64,000 bases of DNA from Micrasema longulum (GCA_022494885.1 JAGVSM010002401.1:1-64000), one strand, 5' to 3'. Counted from the stretch's first letter, positions 42,380-53,092 are shown. The notes: a model not told the origin generated them from the sequence alone. A program made the numbers and translations.

Positions 42380-42650
42380 TTTTAGCCAGATGAATCTCAC
42401 CCACGTTAATAAAGGTTTCAGCTCTGTAAATTCACAACAATTAACAAATAGAATAATTAAAAAAAAATATCCTCAAAAATAGTCAGAATAGTGAATGTTA
42501 CACAATGTGTAAAATGGTGCCTTAAAGCAGTTTGTAAGCTTTTACTTCTCTCTCCATCTCTGTTGCCATAAATTTCAATCTTACATAACTCCCTAAGGTG
42601 TGATATCCAACCTTGTCTACAAACATTGAAAATAGCTACACAAAATATTA
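42380..42650 (-). mobile_element. MITE-B copy with 5' TIR
   Basis: Minus orientation: AATATTTTGTGTAGC then ATGTTTGTAGACAAGGTTGG (5' end), GGCAACAGAGATGGAGAGAG, CCATTTTACACATTGTGTAA, CATTCACTATTCTGAC, GAGCTGAAACCTTTATTA and ATTCATCTGGCT. It carries the same 5' end as the copies at 50376 and 55762, and the same 3' extension as 34950-35205. Confidence 0.7.
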
Positions 42651-43229
42651 TTTATTGTATCTAAGATTTATTGCACAAGGTTATTTCATTATTTATAGAT
42701 TTGGCTTTGAGTTGACCAATCCTTTTGAATAACTAAAAGATAATATTAAATTAAAATCAATAATATCACTCGTCCGTTCTTAAAAGAATTATTAGACTTA
42801 ATTTAAGCCGTGTCTTCAACTATTAAGAAAACACTTTATTAACTATTCTTCTTTCAAATCAAATTATTAATTTTGAGTTATTATTTTGATTGAATTTGAA
42901 TACAACTTTGAGTTGGATATTTTGGTCACTTAATAATACAAATAAAATTTTGGGTAAAATAACGTGGTTTGTACCTATATTAAACAAGTGTTCAAGTACC
43001 CCATATCTTCAAATCGATACGTAACATCTTATTCCCGATTAAACTGAAACAACTTTACTCTATTTTATGTAACTCAATTATAATTGATGGCACAATAGGC
43101 AAAAATAAATAATTAAAACCTCTCAAATCTGCTCAAAAATCAATAATTTTATAAAAACCCTTCAGGTTCCCCAGAGTCAAGTTATTTGAGAAATTTAAGA
43201 TTAATCTTAGATTATATATTTTTAAAGTA
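42651..43229. other. AT-rich stretch, nothing recognised
   Basis: No family is recognised. It may hold the decayed upstream part of the LINE that ends at 43483. Confidence 0.3.
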
Positions 43230-43483
43230 ATAATGTTTGTGAAAGAAAACAATTTTACCAAATCCCAAAAGGAACAGTCTTACACTACCAAATGTCAAAC
43301 TAAAAGATGGGTCATAGGGTCTACCATAAACTCTGAATTCGGACAAAGAATTTCCAGGTTTCTAGGCCACAAAACATTTAATATGTTACCCAAATTTTGC
43401 AAAACCATGACGGTGTAAAAAATCAATTCGTAAAAAAATTGTTATTTCAATTTGGTAGAGAACAATTGGAAAATTTACTCTAA
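43230..43483 (+). mobile_element. LINE-N ORF2 C-terminus, one frameshift
   Basis: Frame 1 (43233-43418) reads TINSEFGQRISRFLGHKT, FNMLPKFCKTMTV. A shifted frame then gives NQFVKKLLFQFGREQLENLL and stops at 43481-43483. The FG.R..R+LG.K.FN.LP...K...V..FKK.L arrangement is a LINE C-terminus. Joining the two frames needs one indel near 43415. Confidence 0.68.
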
Positions 43484-44501
43484 AACATTATCAAAAAATA
43501 AATGGTTTTAATTTATATTGTATAACTGTTTAATTAATCAACTAGTAGTAAGTAACGTTATTGTTTATTTTTCATAAAAATGTCTTCCTTAAAACAGCTT
43601 GTACCTAGTTAGGCAGACTTGACATAATCCAGAGAAATCTATTACCTAAGTGTGTATGTAGTAGATAATGAAATTGTTATTTTTGTTAAAAAACCATGAT
43701 AATTATAATTATTAGTATTATTTGTTATTGAGTTATTCCGTTAATTGTTGAATCGTGTTTGTAATTCCATGCATAAAAGTTATGCGTTAGAATCGTCTGT
43801 ACGCTTAAAATACTATTTTACCTATCAAATACGAGTAGATAAATGTTTCATTCTAAATCTCTGGAACTTAAGCACCGGGTAAACGTTGGCGTTGGCCTGT
43901 TATCTTCAAAGTTGTAGGCAGGGGCGATGAAGCGCACTTCCTAATAGCTTAATGTTTAAGGTCACACCCATCTTCACTGATCGACTAGAGATAACATCTC
44001 CGCTCAACTAATCTCCTTTATCTAAAAGAGATAAGTCTAATGTTTTGGCGAGGCTTTTTATGATTAAAGAATTTGAGACATGGCGCACGAGCTTTGTGAA
44101 AAAATGACGGATAGTCAATGTATATTTTTGAAATATTTTAATTAAATTAAATGCCGAGTTCTCTTCAATAACATAAAAATGCACATTTTTGTATTTATAA
44201 AGGTTCCTAGAATCCTATATAAATTAAATAATGACTTCGTAGATAAACCTAATTTGTAATAAACTGTTAGTATGATTTAGCGTCATAACTTTCTTAATAT
44301 TAATTAAGCTTGTTAATTTTAAGAAAAAAAATTGTACAAACATTAACTTATTTGCGCATGTTGTGTTTACATATAATTGATAAACAATATCTAAACATAA
44401 CAAATTGTGATTATTATACCAATGCCGTATGTGTTGTTTGTGAAACAAATTAAATTAAATAAAATAAAATAAATATATCTCTCGATAATAATAGGTTTTG
44501 T
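43484..44501. other. AT-rich stretch with a GC-richer middle
   Basis: 43870-44050 is less AT-rich (GCACCGGGTAAACGTTGGCG, AGTTGTAGGCAGGGGCGATG) but unrecognised. The rest is AT-rich. Confidence 0.3.
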
Positions 44502-44751
44502 CGGCATCGTGGTGTAATGGTCAACGCGTACGCCTGCCATGCCAGAGGTTTCGGGATCTATTCTCGACAAGGATGATATGAAATATTTATTTAATAGGGT
44601 GTTTTCACACTTGAATATTTTATAATCCCTGGACTGGTACCTAAAGCGTAAGACTGATCATCTTACCTTCATGTAACAAAAATGATCAAGATACGCTGCG
44701 ATTGGTGTACCAATGCAGTGTCCTATGCACTATTGGGTGCGGAAAGGAAAA
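44502..44751 (+). mobile_element. SINE-A copy, near full length
   Basis: Head CGGCATCGTGGTGTAATGGT then CAACGCG (A box) and GAGGTTTCGGGATCTATTCT (B-box region), linker GAAATATTTATTTAATAGGG, body TCCCTGGACTGGTACCTAAA, CTTACCTTCATGTAACAAAA, TACGCTGCGATTGGTGTACC and TATTGGGTGCGGAAAGG. The tail is A-rich where ATG repeats are usual. The second SINE-A (44896) lies 145 bp downstream in the same orientation. Confidence 0.88.
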
Positions 44752-44895
44752 AAAAGTCTCTGTAAATTCCTCGTTTTACCTGAAAATGAACAAACAAAAT
44801 TACTGTTAACAATGATTTTGTTTGTTCTTTTATAAATTCGTTTTTTTTTTGCATGAAACTGTTTGTAAATAAATTGAATTTGAAATCGAAAATTG

Positions 44896-45108
44896 AGTTT
44901 ACCCACTATGCAAGAGGTCTCGCGTTCGATTCCTGACATGGTTGACATGAAATATTTATTTAAATGAATGTTTTTAAATTGGAATATTTTATAGTCCCCG
45001 GACATCTGAAGCGTAAGAGTGATCATCCTACCCACGTGTAGCAAAATTTATCCAAGATACGCTGCAATCGGTATAACAATGCCGTGCCATATGTGCGGAA
45101 AGGAAATG
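44896..45108 (+). mobile_element. SINE-A copy, 5' truncated
   Basis: It starts inside the head (CCCACTATGCAAGAGGTCTC) and keeps the best B box of the family (GCGTTCGATTCCTGAC). The body continues to GTGCGGAAAGGAAATG. A 16-base deletion in the GGACTGGTACC region separates it from its upstream neighbour, so the pair is not a simple tandem duplication. Confidence 0.83.
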
Positions 45109-45607
45109 TTTTTGAAAATGTAATAATGTGTTGCAGGTTTCAAAAACGCAAACTGTTACTTTATTAATTTTAGAACCGAAAATTGTGAGACAGTTATAAA
45201 ACATGTTGTTTGATTATTTTATTTTGACTCATAAATGAAATGTCACATAAAAAATACTTCGGATTTTTTTGTTTTTAACGATAATAATACGAACATACTG
45301 TAATTTGTAAGAAAATAAATAAGTTTATTTTACACTGTAAAACGCACATAATTAAATTAATTTAGAAATTCGCACCTACTAAATATTTGGCAATTTTAAG
45401 TGCTGCAGTTTGCTATGCAAACAAATTACTTAAGGAAAATATAACTTATGCGTACGCATATGTTTTTTTTTTAATTTCATGAATATATCTGCATTTCAAA
45501 TACTTTATAATGCTTTTTTTCGGGGGTTTTTTTTTATACCTGATAATTTTTTTTTTAATCAAAACATTTTGATATAATTATTTATATTTTTCTTTTTGAT
45601 ATCCGAA

Positions 45608-45770
45608 GACCTTAAATATAATTAACGAATGCGCTCACCACTACAATAAGAGGAGGACATTTCTCCACTCGATTTCCTTTTCCATGATTTTTACCTGAGA
45701 GCAATCGTCGAGTCAAAATCACTCGTCCAGGATTTTGGTTTTATTTCACACATAAAACCTTTATCTCAAT
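45608..45770 (-). mobile_element. Composite SINE: 5' module plus head
   Basis: Minus orientation: AAAATCCTGGACGAGTGATT, TTGACTCGACGATTGCTCTC, AGGTAAAAATCATGG, AAATCGAGTGGAGAAATGTC, then head CCTCCTCTTATTGTAGTGGT and GAGCGCATTCG. This copy shows the full module, which begins upstream with a TTTTATGTGTGAAATAAAAC-type stretch. The SINE body after the head is absent. Confidence 0.68.
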
Positions 45771-46189
45771 CCGCCTGGATATAAAAAAAAATCTTCAGGA
45801 AAAATTCTTAATTGATAATTCCATTTAAAACGTGCGAGATGGATCTTAAATGAATTTTTGTTTCAACCGTTAGCATTTCGTTTTTTACTGGATTTAATAA
45901 AACGTCTTTATTCTTGAAATATTTCACGTTCTCTTTGATTTTACAAGGCTAATTTGTGGGTACGTAATTGTGTATGTAATTTATCTAAGTTCTTATCTTC
46001 GGAATATCATCGTATTGGCGTTATACATATATGTATGTATGTATGTGCATGCACATAAACCATACTATATACCTACCCACCTATGGAGAATATTTCTTGA
46101 CCCGCTGATTGATCCCGGAAACATAAGATTTATGGAAAAACGTCGGAATCTAATTGTATTTATATAGATCCAACTAAGGGTTGTCCAAA

Positions 46190-46450
46190 ATTTTTTTTTA
46201 GTCCACAGTATTACCGACGTACGACTGAATGTTTTTAAATGGCTACTCTCAGGTGAAAAGTTTAAAAAAATGAATCAATCTGAGATATGTCTGCCTCTTG
46301 GTGTAGTGGTTGGCGCGTGTGAATATCAAGTTAGTTGTCTTTAACTCGATTTCAAGTATGTTTGAAATGACATTATTGGTTATAAAGATAGTCCTTAACT
46401 GCAATATTTCTTTGTTCCTGGACTAATCTAAAGCGAAAGATTGATGACTT
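46190..46450 (+). mobile_element. Composite SINE: 5' module, head and SINE-A body
   Basis: Module GTACGACTGAATGTTTTTAA, ATGGCTACTCTCAGGTGAAA; head TGCCTCTTGGTGTAGTGGTT then GGCGCG; a weak B box (AACTCGATTTCAAG); and a SINE-A body with TTTGAAATGACATTATTGG, TGTTCCTGGACTAATCTAAA and GCGAAAGATTGATGA. Truncated before the tail. Confidence 0.7.
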
Positions 46451-47035
46451 AAAACTAAACAAAAACTTTATTTCGGTCACAGCCAATAAATTGGTACTAA
46501 TTACATGAATTTATTCGCCTTTGAATAAAATGCGATTCCGTATTTTCGTAAACACATGTTGGTAATATTAAAAAAAAAAAAAAAAGTCTACTTGCATAAA
46601 GATGTTGGAGGTTGCGATTTCAGTATACGCGCATCGATATCTCTTTTTTTCATCATTTTTCTTTGGCCAATTCAATAATATTTCTGAAAATAAATATTGT
46701 GGATCAACTTAATTCATAAAAAAAAACACACACAAGAAATATACTACTCACTATTTTGTTAATATTTTCTAAAAATAAGAAATACATATAGGTACATAAA
46801 TAAATATTTTTGATTAACTACTTATAAACCTTTTCCATAACTTTCCACTTAGATGTGTTTTGAGTTTCAAAGGTTATTTAAAAACCACAGTCAAACATAA
46901 GCACCTTATAACATTGACTTTGAATAAACGAATTTGAAAATAGTAATACAAACCCTTACGGATTATTACATTTATTTAACCAAATAATTTTACTTTTTAA
47001 ATTCGAGTTCTATTGTTATTCGTATTCTTTAAGTA
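46451..47035. other. AT-rich stretch, nothing recognised
   Basis: No family or ORF is recognised. Confidence 0.35.
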
Positions 47036-47590
47036 GGAGTCAGTGCTATATACGCTGTTGACGTCACTAAAATCTGTTAAGATCTATTGTGATGGGTCTC
47101 CATAAATAACTCTCGCTTTCCAAGCCCAGGTCTATAAAGAGTCTGAATACTGCGTGGAAGACGAGAGTTCTTATTTTGTTAAATCTCCACATTCAACCCC
47201 AGAACCGTGAAGTATCAATCTATTAGGTAAGAGGTGAGCTTTTTAACCTCCCTAGGTTTAACCAGTGGTTGCCCGGGGATGCAGCTTCTTTTATTATGTA
47301 AAACATCACATTCATATAGAATAGGTACAGGTGTTTCCTCATCTGCACCGCAGAACATGCATCAAGAAATTTTTGAAAGGTTCATTCAAGCAAGGTGTTT
47401 CTCAAACTTAAGTGCCCTGTCTGTATGGGTTCTAGTGAAAACCTTCACTTGATTTTGGCTGAGCTTTATCATGTCAAAAGCAAACCTTTGTTAATACGCT
47501 TTAATAAGTTCCTTCGCACGGTGCTGACCCATTACTTTTTCCCAGAAAATTATGTTTTACTTCCTGGATCATTTATTAAAATAGCCCGAC
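47036..47590 (-). mobile_element. LINE-C, longest copy: RNase-H end, zinc knuckle, 3' UTR
   Basis: The minus strand reads GQHRAKELIKAY, then IKLSQNQVKVFTRTHTDRAL and KFEKHLA.MNLSK, then CMFCGADEETPVPILYEC, then VLHNKRSCIPGQPLVKPREV. This corresponds to the LSR.Q....TG...HC.L..HL...GL....CR.C...EET..H.L..C..L...R...LG block at the C-terminus of I/R1-group LINEs that carry RNase H. The knuckle His is Pro here. Stops break the frame at two places. The 3' UTR to about 47036 is shared with the other four copies. Confidence 0.8.
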
Positions 47591-48334
47591 TAATTTAAAA
47601 AAAAATAAAACGTAATATTTTTGATTAAAGAAAAACCTATTTAAATAAATAATGGCATGATCATAATAGTTTTCCCTATTAGTGTAATTTTAGAGATGTA
47701 CATACAAATCCAACAATTGTAAAAGAAACATAAAAAAATATTAAATGTAAATAAATATTGGGTGACGTAAAACAGCTAGTATCCAGTTTTAAAAAATAAT
47801 TCAATTTATTATATTTTAACCGCCTAAAACAATTTTTGTTAGCTTCTAAAAAAGCTAGCCTTTTTCTAAAGTAGACCTTAGTGATCTTAATAAAAAAATA
47901 AAAAAGCATTTATTAAAACGCTACATTACCCAGCCCTGATCTCGAAAATTGATCGCACGTAGTGTATCAACAACTTTTTCTATCAGCTGATCATGGTGAA
48001 AAGGACGTCAATAGTTTTCTCGGCCCCTCTTGCTGGCGGTAGATCCGATGACACGCCTACCCAATCCTTAATATCGCACGGAAGACGAACAGTCGTTCCG
48101 TCCCTCTCTCGGCCAGATGAGCGCGGCAGATGTATGCACGGAAATCAATAGAGATGAGCATCTTTGAGATTCTTCGAATATTTTGTTGAGAAGCTTCGCT
48201 AGACTGATCAGAGATGGCATTGTTTAAAATACTTATCATATTTAAATATCGTGTGCACACTACACAGAAACACATGAATATATTTATATTTTAGGCACGG
48301 TATAAATAATGTATATCTATTCCTGTGAAATGGA
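47591..48334. other. AT-rich stretch with a GC-richer part
   Basis: 47985-48160 is less AT-rich (CGGCCCCTCTTGCTGGCGGT, CCGTCCCTCTCTCGGCCAG). The minus frame 48057-48275 and a plus frame over the same part are open, without a recognisable motif. At 48340-48480 a very degraded composite-SINE-like order (GACGAGTGTTTTCAAGTCAT, then GTGCATTCGCTTCTCAAGC) may follow. Confidence 0.3.
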
Positions 48335-48552
48335 ACCAGAACTTAAGACGAGTGTTTTCAAGTCATGGTAAGAATCCTGAAAATAAAAATTGAGTTGAAA
48401 AATATTTACCTTTTAGTAAAGTATATGGTGCATTCGCTTCTCAAGCTTGAGATCTGTGGGAGTTTGCTATCGTTTAGTTCAAACCAGGAAAGATTGCACA
48501 AAAATGGATTGTAGAGATCATTCTTTAAAAACCCTTGCGGTATCTAATAGAA

Positions 48553-48745
48553 AATGGCAGCCTCCGTGGTGTAGTGGTCAAGACGCTTGACTCACGCACG
48601 GAAGGTTCCGGGTTCGATTCCCGGTGAGAAAACAAAAAATTAAAATGTGATTTTTCTCAAGCCGGGTGCTCTGTGATGTAATTCACCACTGTAATTAGGC
48701 CTCCTGGCCTGTTGTGGTGCAACAAAAAGAAAAAAAAAATATTCA
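48553..48745 (+). mobile_element. SINE-H, full length, tRNA-like head intact
   Basis: The head GCCTCCGTGGTGTAGTGGTC has the A box TGGTGTAGTGG. GACTCACGCACGGAAG follows, then a perfect T arm CCGGG-TTCGATT-CCCGG containing the canonical B box GGTTCGATTCC. The body is short (GATTTTTCTCAAGCCGGGTG, AATTCACCACTGTAATTAGG, CCTCCTGGCCTGTTGTGGTG) and ends in an A-rich tail. The acceptor and anticodon stems do not pair properly, so it is a SINE and not a tRNA gene. It is the best-preserved pol III promoter in the window. Confidence 0.82.
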
Positions 48746-48909
48746 CTGTGTTTAAGGTATTGTGTAAGGTATCGGATACAAACCGTTGTTTGTGAGGTGC
48801 GCCCAAAACTAGGAGCTTTAATGGGTCTTAAAAAAATATTAATAATAAAAGCAAAACAATGCAAATACGCCAATTTTAATAATCTGCTGTGTGTAAAAAA
48901 ACACTAGTC

Positions 48910-49060
48910 TTGTACCACATTTATTGATTAATTTAATGCACACAATACAAAAATTTATCATAGCACAATTATAATTTTATATATACTGACTTGGTAGAAA
49001 ATACCGTGTTAAGCCGGGACTGTATACATAAATCAAAAACATTTATAAACATATTAAATA
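48910..49060 (+). repeat. Dispersed repeat I, copy 1
   Basis: TTAATGCACACAATAC, TTTATCATAGCACAATTATA, CCGTGTTAAGCCGGGACT and AACATTTATAAACATATTAA align with 56895-57035. A SINE-A body follows at once (49063), so either the SINE inserted here or both were carried together. Confidence 0.6.
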
Positions 49061-49062
49061 TT

Positions 49063-49180
49063 ATTATTCCCTGGATTGGAACCTGAAGCAATAGACTGAT
49101 CTTTTTACTTCATGTAACTAAAATGATTTAGATACGATGCGATTGGTGTACAAATGTGGAGCCATCAACAAAAGGGAATG
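49063..49180 (+). mobile_element. SINE-A fragment (3' half)
   Basis: ATTCCCTGGATTGGAACCTG, ACTTCATGTAACTAAAATGA, TACGATGCGATTGGTGTACA and AAAGGGAATG are the body of SINE-A. The head and linker are missing. Confidence 0.7.
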
Positions 49181-50375
49181 TTGACTAAATTTAATTGTTT
49201 TAGTGGGTACAAAAAACCTTTCTTACGTTTTAGTAAATAAAATAGAAATATAATCACTGACTTACAAAAAATACTCGAACGTACGTTATTCCGTTACTAC
49301 CTTAATCAAATATAACAAATATTGCGTTGCTTTAAATTATTTGAAAAAAAAAATTAGCTTACTAAAGATACCAAGTCTCAAAAACCGTTTGCTTCTACTT
49401 TTCATTTTTTTGTTGCCATTATTACCCCTTGTGTGTTTTCAAAAATACCGTTCTTTTGTATTTAAAATAAACTTTCGTGGACTCAAGAGTACAAGGCGAC
49501 CAGCTTCCTCGGTGCATGGAACGCGAATGAAGCGTTAATCCGGCCTTTTTTGTATGACGTTTGGGATGAAATTTTAACACCATTGAATTTGTGGCAGCTT
49601 ATGGAATATAATGATCAATCAAAGCTTTATTTGAAAAAAAAACGTATTTTTGAATAAAAGAAGAAGATTTGAGCATTGTAATAAGTTAAAAAATAAGGTC
49701 GTAAAATTTATACTTATACCTAAAATACAGGATAGATTATTGTAAATTTTCAATGATTTCATGAGAAAAAAAATTTTTGAAGTTAAGTTATATTACTTTA
49801 AATGTCTGATTGAAATATCACATTTAAGCATTTTTCACCCCTATTTTCTCGCCCTAAAGTGTGAAGGCAGACAGATAACGATCTCCGCTAACGATCTTCA
49901 AACTAATGCAAACAAGCCCAAGGGTTTTACCAGAGTGAGAAGACTTTTGAAAATGCTGATTGCTGATTTTGATTTCGGTTTCGGTATTTTAAGAAATGCC
50001 TATACTGTAGATACAAAACGACATTATTTACAGGAGCGTGGTTCCTTTTATTAAAATATTTCTTCAGATCAGTCAGAATGATTCGATGACCCTCTAGGGT
50101 CCAAAGTCCTTGTCACTGAGTAATCATTCGATTATTAACCCCACTAATTTTATTATACTTAAATATTTATTTATGAGGCAGTCATATTAAGTTTATTGCT
50201 CAGTTAATTAATTCCCAGTTAGTACTTTTTACCTGTTTCGGCCACTTTCAAAGGAGCTGCCCATATATATATTTTTTTTCAATAAATAAAAAAGTATTTT
50301 TATGAATATGGAAGCTGAGTCATTATTCATAAAAAAATATAATAGGTCATAATAATTTTTCAAGATTTATGTCAT
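49181..50375. other. AT-rich stretch, nothing recognised
   Basis: ORFs at 49341-49538 and 49761-50054 have no motif. 49860-49990 is slightly GC-richer. Confidence 0.35.
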
Positions 50376-50590
50376 TGCCAACAATATTTTGAGTCTATTC
50401 AAATTTTTGTAGACAGTTAGTGGATTCAACCCCCTTTGGAGTTATCAATATTAAGGTATTACAACAGAGATGAAGAAAATTTTATAGAAGAAAATATAAG
50501 TCTAGGCATTTACATGGTTTATAACCTGTCATTAGCTGGTTTAAATGGTCACTTTACACACTGTGTAACATTCATCTCTTCTACAGCTTT
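50376..50590 (+). mobile_element. MITE-B copy with 5' TIR
   Basis: It begins CCAACAATATTTTGAGTCTA, AATTTTTGTAGACA (the 5' terminus), then ATTACAACAGAGATGAAGAA, GTCTAGGCATTTACATGG, CCTGTCATTAGCTGGTTTAA and CACTTTACACACTGTGTAAC, and breaks off where a LINE-R tail begins (50590). An opposite-strand MITE-B piece lies beyond that tail (50795-50915). Confidence 0.7.
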
Positions 50591-50755
50591 TTATTTTTCT
50601 ACACCAACTTTATTTCTGAACATGATTCTATTTGTTACTTCTTTATACCGTATTTTTTTTTTTTATGTTGTTTACATGCTCGTGTTTTATAAAACTCTTA
50701 TGTATATAAAAGCCAAATGGGGGTGAAAAATAAATTAAATTAAATTAAATTGAAA
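50590..50755 (+). mobile_element. LINE-R 3' tail with (AAATT)n end
   Basis: TTATGTTGTTTACATGCTCG, TGTTTTATAAAACTCTTATG and CCAAATGGGGGTGAAAAATA end in AAATTAAATTAAATTAAATT. This aligns with 37340-37550. It sits between two oppositely oriented MITE-B pieces. Confidence 0.6.
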
Positions 50756-50794
50756 TTCACGATTCTGCCATTGTTTGAACACCTTTATTAGAAA

Positions 50795-50915
50795 ATTGAA
50801 GGAATACAGATGTTCAAATAAAAGCAGAATTGTGAATGTTACATTTTGAGTAAAGTGACCACTTAAAGTAGCCAATGACAGGTCATAAGCCCTGTAAATG
50901 CATCTAGATGTATCT
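50795..50915 (-). mobile_element. MITE-B fragment, inverted relative to 50376
   Basis: The plus strand reads AAGGAATACAGATGTTCAAA, GAATTGTGAATGTTACATTT, AGTGACCACTTAAAGTAGCC, AATGACAGGTCATAAGCCCT and GTAAATGCATCTAGA, the reverse complement of the MITE-B core. Confidence 0.7.
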
Positions 50916-51279
50916 ATATGCCCTATAATGTTCTTTTTTTCTATTGAAATACATTTTTCTGTATATCTTCACTTTTTATCAAGCTTAAATATATTCGTTT
51001 TAACATTCAATGTGTGTGATAATACTAATGTATGTTTTACGAAAAATCTGACTTACGGTTTGATTATGTATAGTGACAACAATATACATTTGGTTCACTA
51101 TTTGATATTCTTATTTTTGTGTTCACATTTTTCTAAAGTTTTGTAAAACCTTTGTACGCAAGTCCTGTGTTTGAACTTTTTGACTTTATTATATCTATGT
51201 GTATTACGTAAATTCCACTGACGGCGTATACATTAAATAAACAATTAATTAACTTAATGCAAATAGTTTGATAAAAATT
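50916..51279. other. AT-rich stretch, nothing recognised
   Basis: T-rich; ORF 50898-51146 is F/L/S-rich without a motif. Confidence 0.35.
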
Positions 51280-51920
51280 CTGCTTTCTCCTGGCTGTATG
51301 TCCCATTTACTTGGGGTCAGCCCTCCGAGTCCTCAGTCCACACGTCGGACTAGGAGATTTGTTGTTTGATTTTCGTTTTACGGCCGGTTGCCACCTGACG
51401 ACAAGACAGTAACCCTTTTTGCTATCTGGGGTCGAGGACGCCACCGTTGTCTATTGTTCCTTCGCTGCCATCCTCAACACAACGTCCTGCCCGGCGCCGC
51501 TGTCTTCCAACAGCCATAGCCCGAAGTATTTTCGGGTGGCCCGGGGGAAGATTTGTGTCGCTTCCGCCTGTTCCGCCATACTGATGCACTTCATCTCTAC
51601 CATCACAGCCGTTCCTCACCAGTAGCCATGAGCAAGGGATCACGTTAAACCCCGCAATACTGGGACCTCACCCGAACTGAGCCACCTATACACTCTAGTC
51701 TTCTGAAGTGAAAGGTACCCACCCCCTCGACGTGGACGCGCTGAATGAGAATAACTCTAGTGAGAACTGAGAAGGTGACTTAGTCCACCAGAAGCCGGGT
51801 TTATGGTCTCGTTTAGGTATGAAAGGTACTACGCTCACAAACCATCGCCCGATACTATGGAAAAATAGTTTAATAATTAGACTTGAATAATTACAGTCCC
51901 TTAAAAATAGCAACCAGGTC
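51280..51920 (-). repeat. GC-rich block, probably a transposon remnant
   Basis: The most GC-rich stretch of the window (for example GGTGGCCCGGGGGAAGATTT, CCTGCCCGGCGCCGCTGTCT). The plus strand begins CTGTATGTCCCATTTACTTG then GGGTCAGCCCTCCGAGTCCT, a phrase I remember as recurrent in insect genomes, which points to a dispersed element read on the minus strand. Both strands have 68-73-codon frames over 51419-51643 with no motif I can name. There is no second copy here. Confidence 0.4.
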
Positions 51921-52111
51921 TTTAATTGCTGTGAGATTATAATTAATTTACCAATGTAATAAAAGTTTCTTTAACAATCTCGAATTCACGATAGGCTCTG
52001 TCTCGAATTAATTACAATACTTGTTGTCAATCAAACGGCAAGATAAGTTTTGAGCTTCAGATTTCCACCAAAGAATCGATATTTAAATTGCTTTTAATTA
52101 ATTAATGTGAG

Positions 52112-52175
52112 TAAATATTTGTATTTAACCACTCATTGACTTTTTATGTCCACCGGTTTCAAGATATACACGTTT
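52112..52175 (+). repeat. ACCGGTTT-type dispersed repeat, copy 2
   Basis: GTAAATATTTGTATTTAACC, ACTCATTGACTTTTTATGTC, CACCGGTTTCAAGATATACA and TCATTGTTAGGA correspond to 27885-27960. Repeat D follows immediately. Confidence 0.5.
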
Positions 52176-52189
52176 CATTGTTAGGAAGC

Positions 52190-52357
52190 ATGCATATCAA
52201 TAAAGAATACTCAAAATAAAAATGATTACATAAACATAAATTTTAATGAACAACACGCTCAATATTACTATATACAAATATATGCAATGTCTTGCAGCAG
52301 TCTCCTGCAATGGTCTCTCCTCATAAGCAATATCCAAACGTGTGCACTTCGGAGAAC
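52190..52357. repeat. Dispersed repeat D, copy 3 (second half)
   Basis: GAACAACACGCTCAATATTA, GCAATGTCTTGCAGCAGTCT, CCTGCAATGGTCTCTCCTCA and ATATCCAAACGTGTGCACTT match the second half of 7267-7478 and 18751-18994. The GAGGCCAAGAGC part is missing. Confidence 0.6.
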
Positions 52358-53092
52358 TTTTTATGTTCATTTAGGACATTGAAACCTCTTGGGGTCACAA
52401 AAGAGAAATTTCTCTGAGCAATAGTACTTCGTATTTTTGGTATTAAATAATTCAAATTACAGGAAAACCTCGTAAATGGATTCTGTTGAGATTTCCTCTA
52501 CCTATATACCTTGATATAAAATATGATATCAATCAATCCTATTAACGAGGTAATCAAATCTTGAATAGTAGTATGCGGTGATACAAACATTTCAAATAAT
52601 TTTCAAAAAATATTTTCTTTTTGCTGAAGTTATAATGACTATTTATTGAAGCTCGCTATGAAGAAACTGCGCAAATTATTGAAGGCGTGGTTGCACGCGC
52701 ATTCGGTAGCGATTCTGTATTAGGCGGTCGCGCCGACATTAATTTCGTTATAAGAGATGGAAGTATAAAGTATAGAAACAATCTACCATCTCTGATCGCA
52801 TTGTTTGTGAGGCGGCAACCCTTTATTCCTCTTATACGGGTGGGCCAAAGTAATACCAAAATCATAAAATGTTTTAATACTGCATCGCAATATCACTTGC
52901 AAACGAGTAAAGGCACACAATTATATTGAAAAAGCACTGCATATTATGTTGTGCTTGTGTGTATTATTTTTAAAAAAAACTTCCTCTGTAATTGTGTCTG
53001 TATTTTTTTTTTTTTATTTTAAAATACCTGTAGTTTATTCCACATGTGTAACATACTTACGTATATAATTCACATACACTTTTATACGTATG
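52358..53092. other. Unique stretch, partly GC-richer
   Basis: 52680-52860 is less AT-rich. A plus frame running 52650-52926 (ARYEETAQIIEGVVARAFGS, then SVLGGRADINFVIRDG) stays open for over 90 codons including the part before its ATG. The composition is protein-like but I recognise no family, and the antisense frame is also open. Confidence 0.3.

Noticed and set aside
48553..48625. Functional tRNA gene
   Set aside because: The A and B boxes and T arm are good, but the acceptor and anticodon stems do not pair, and a SINE body with an A-rich tail follows.
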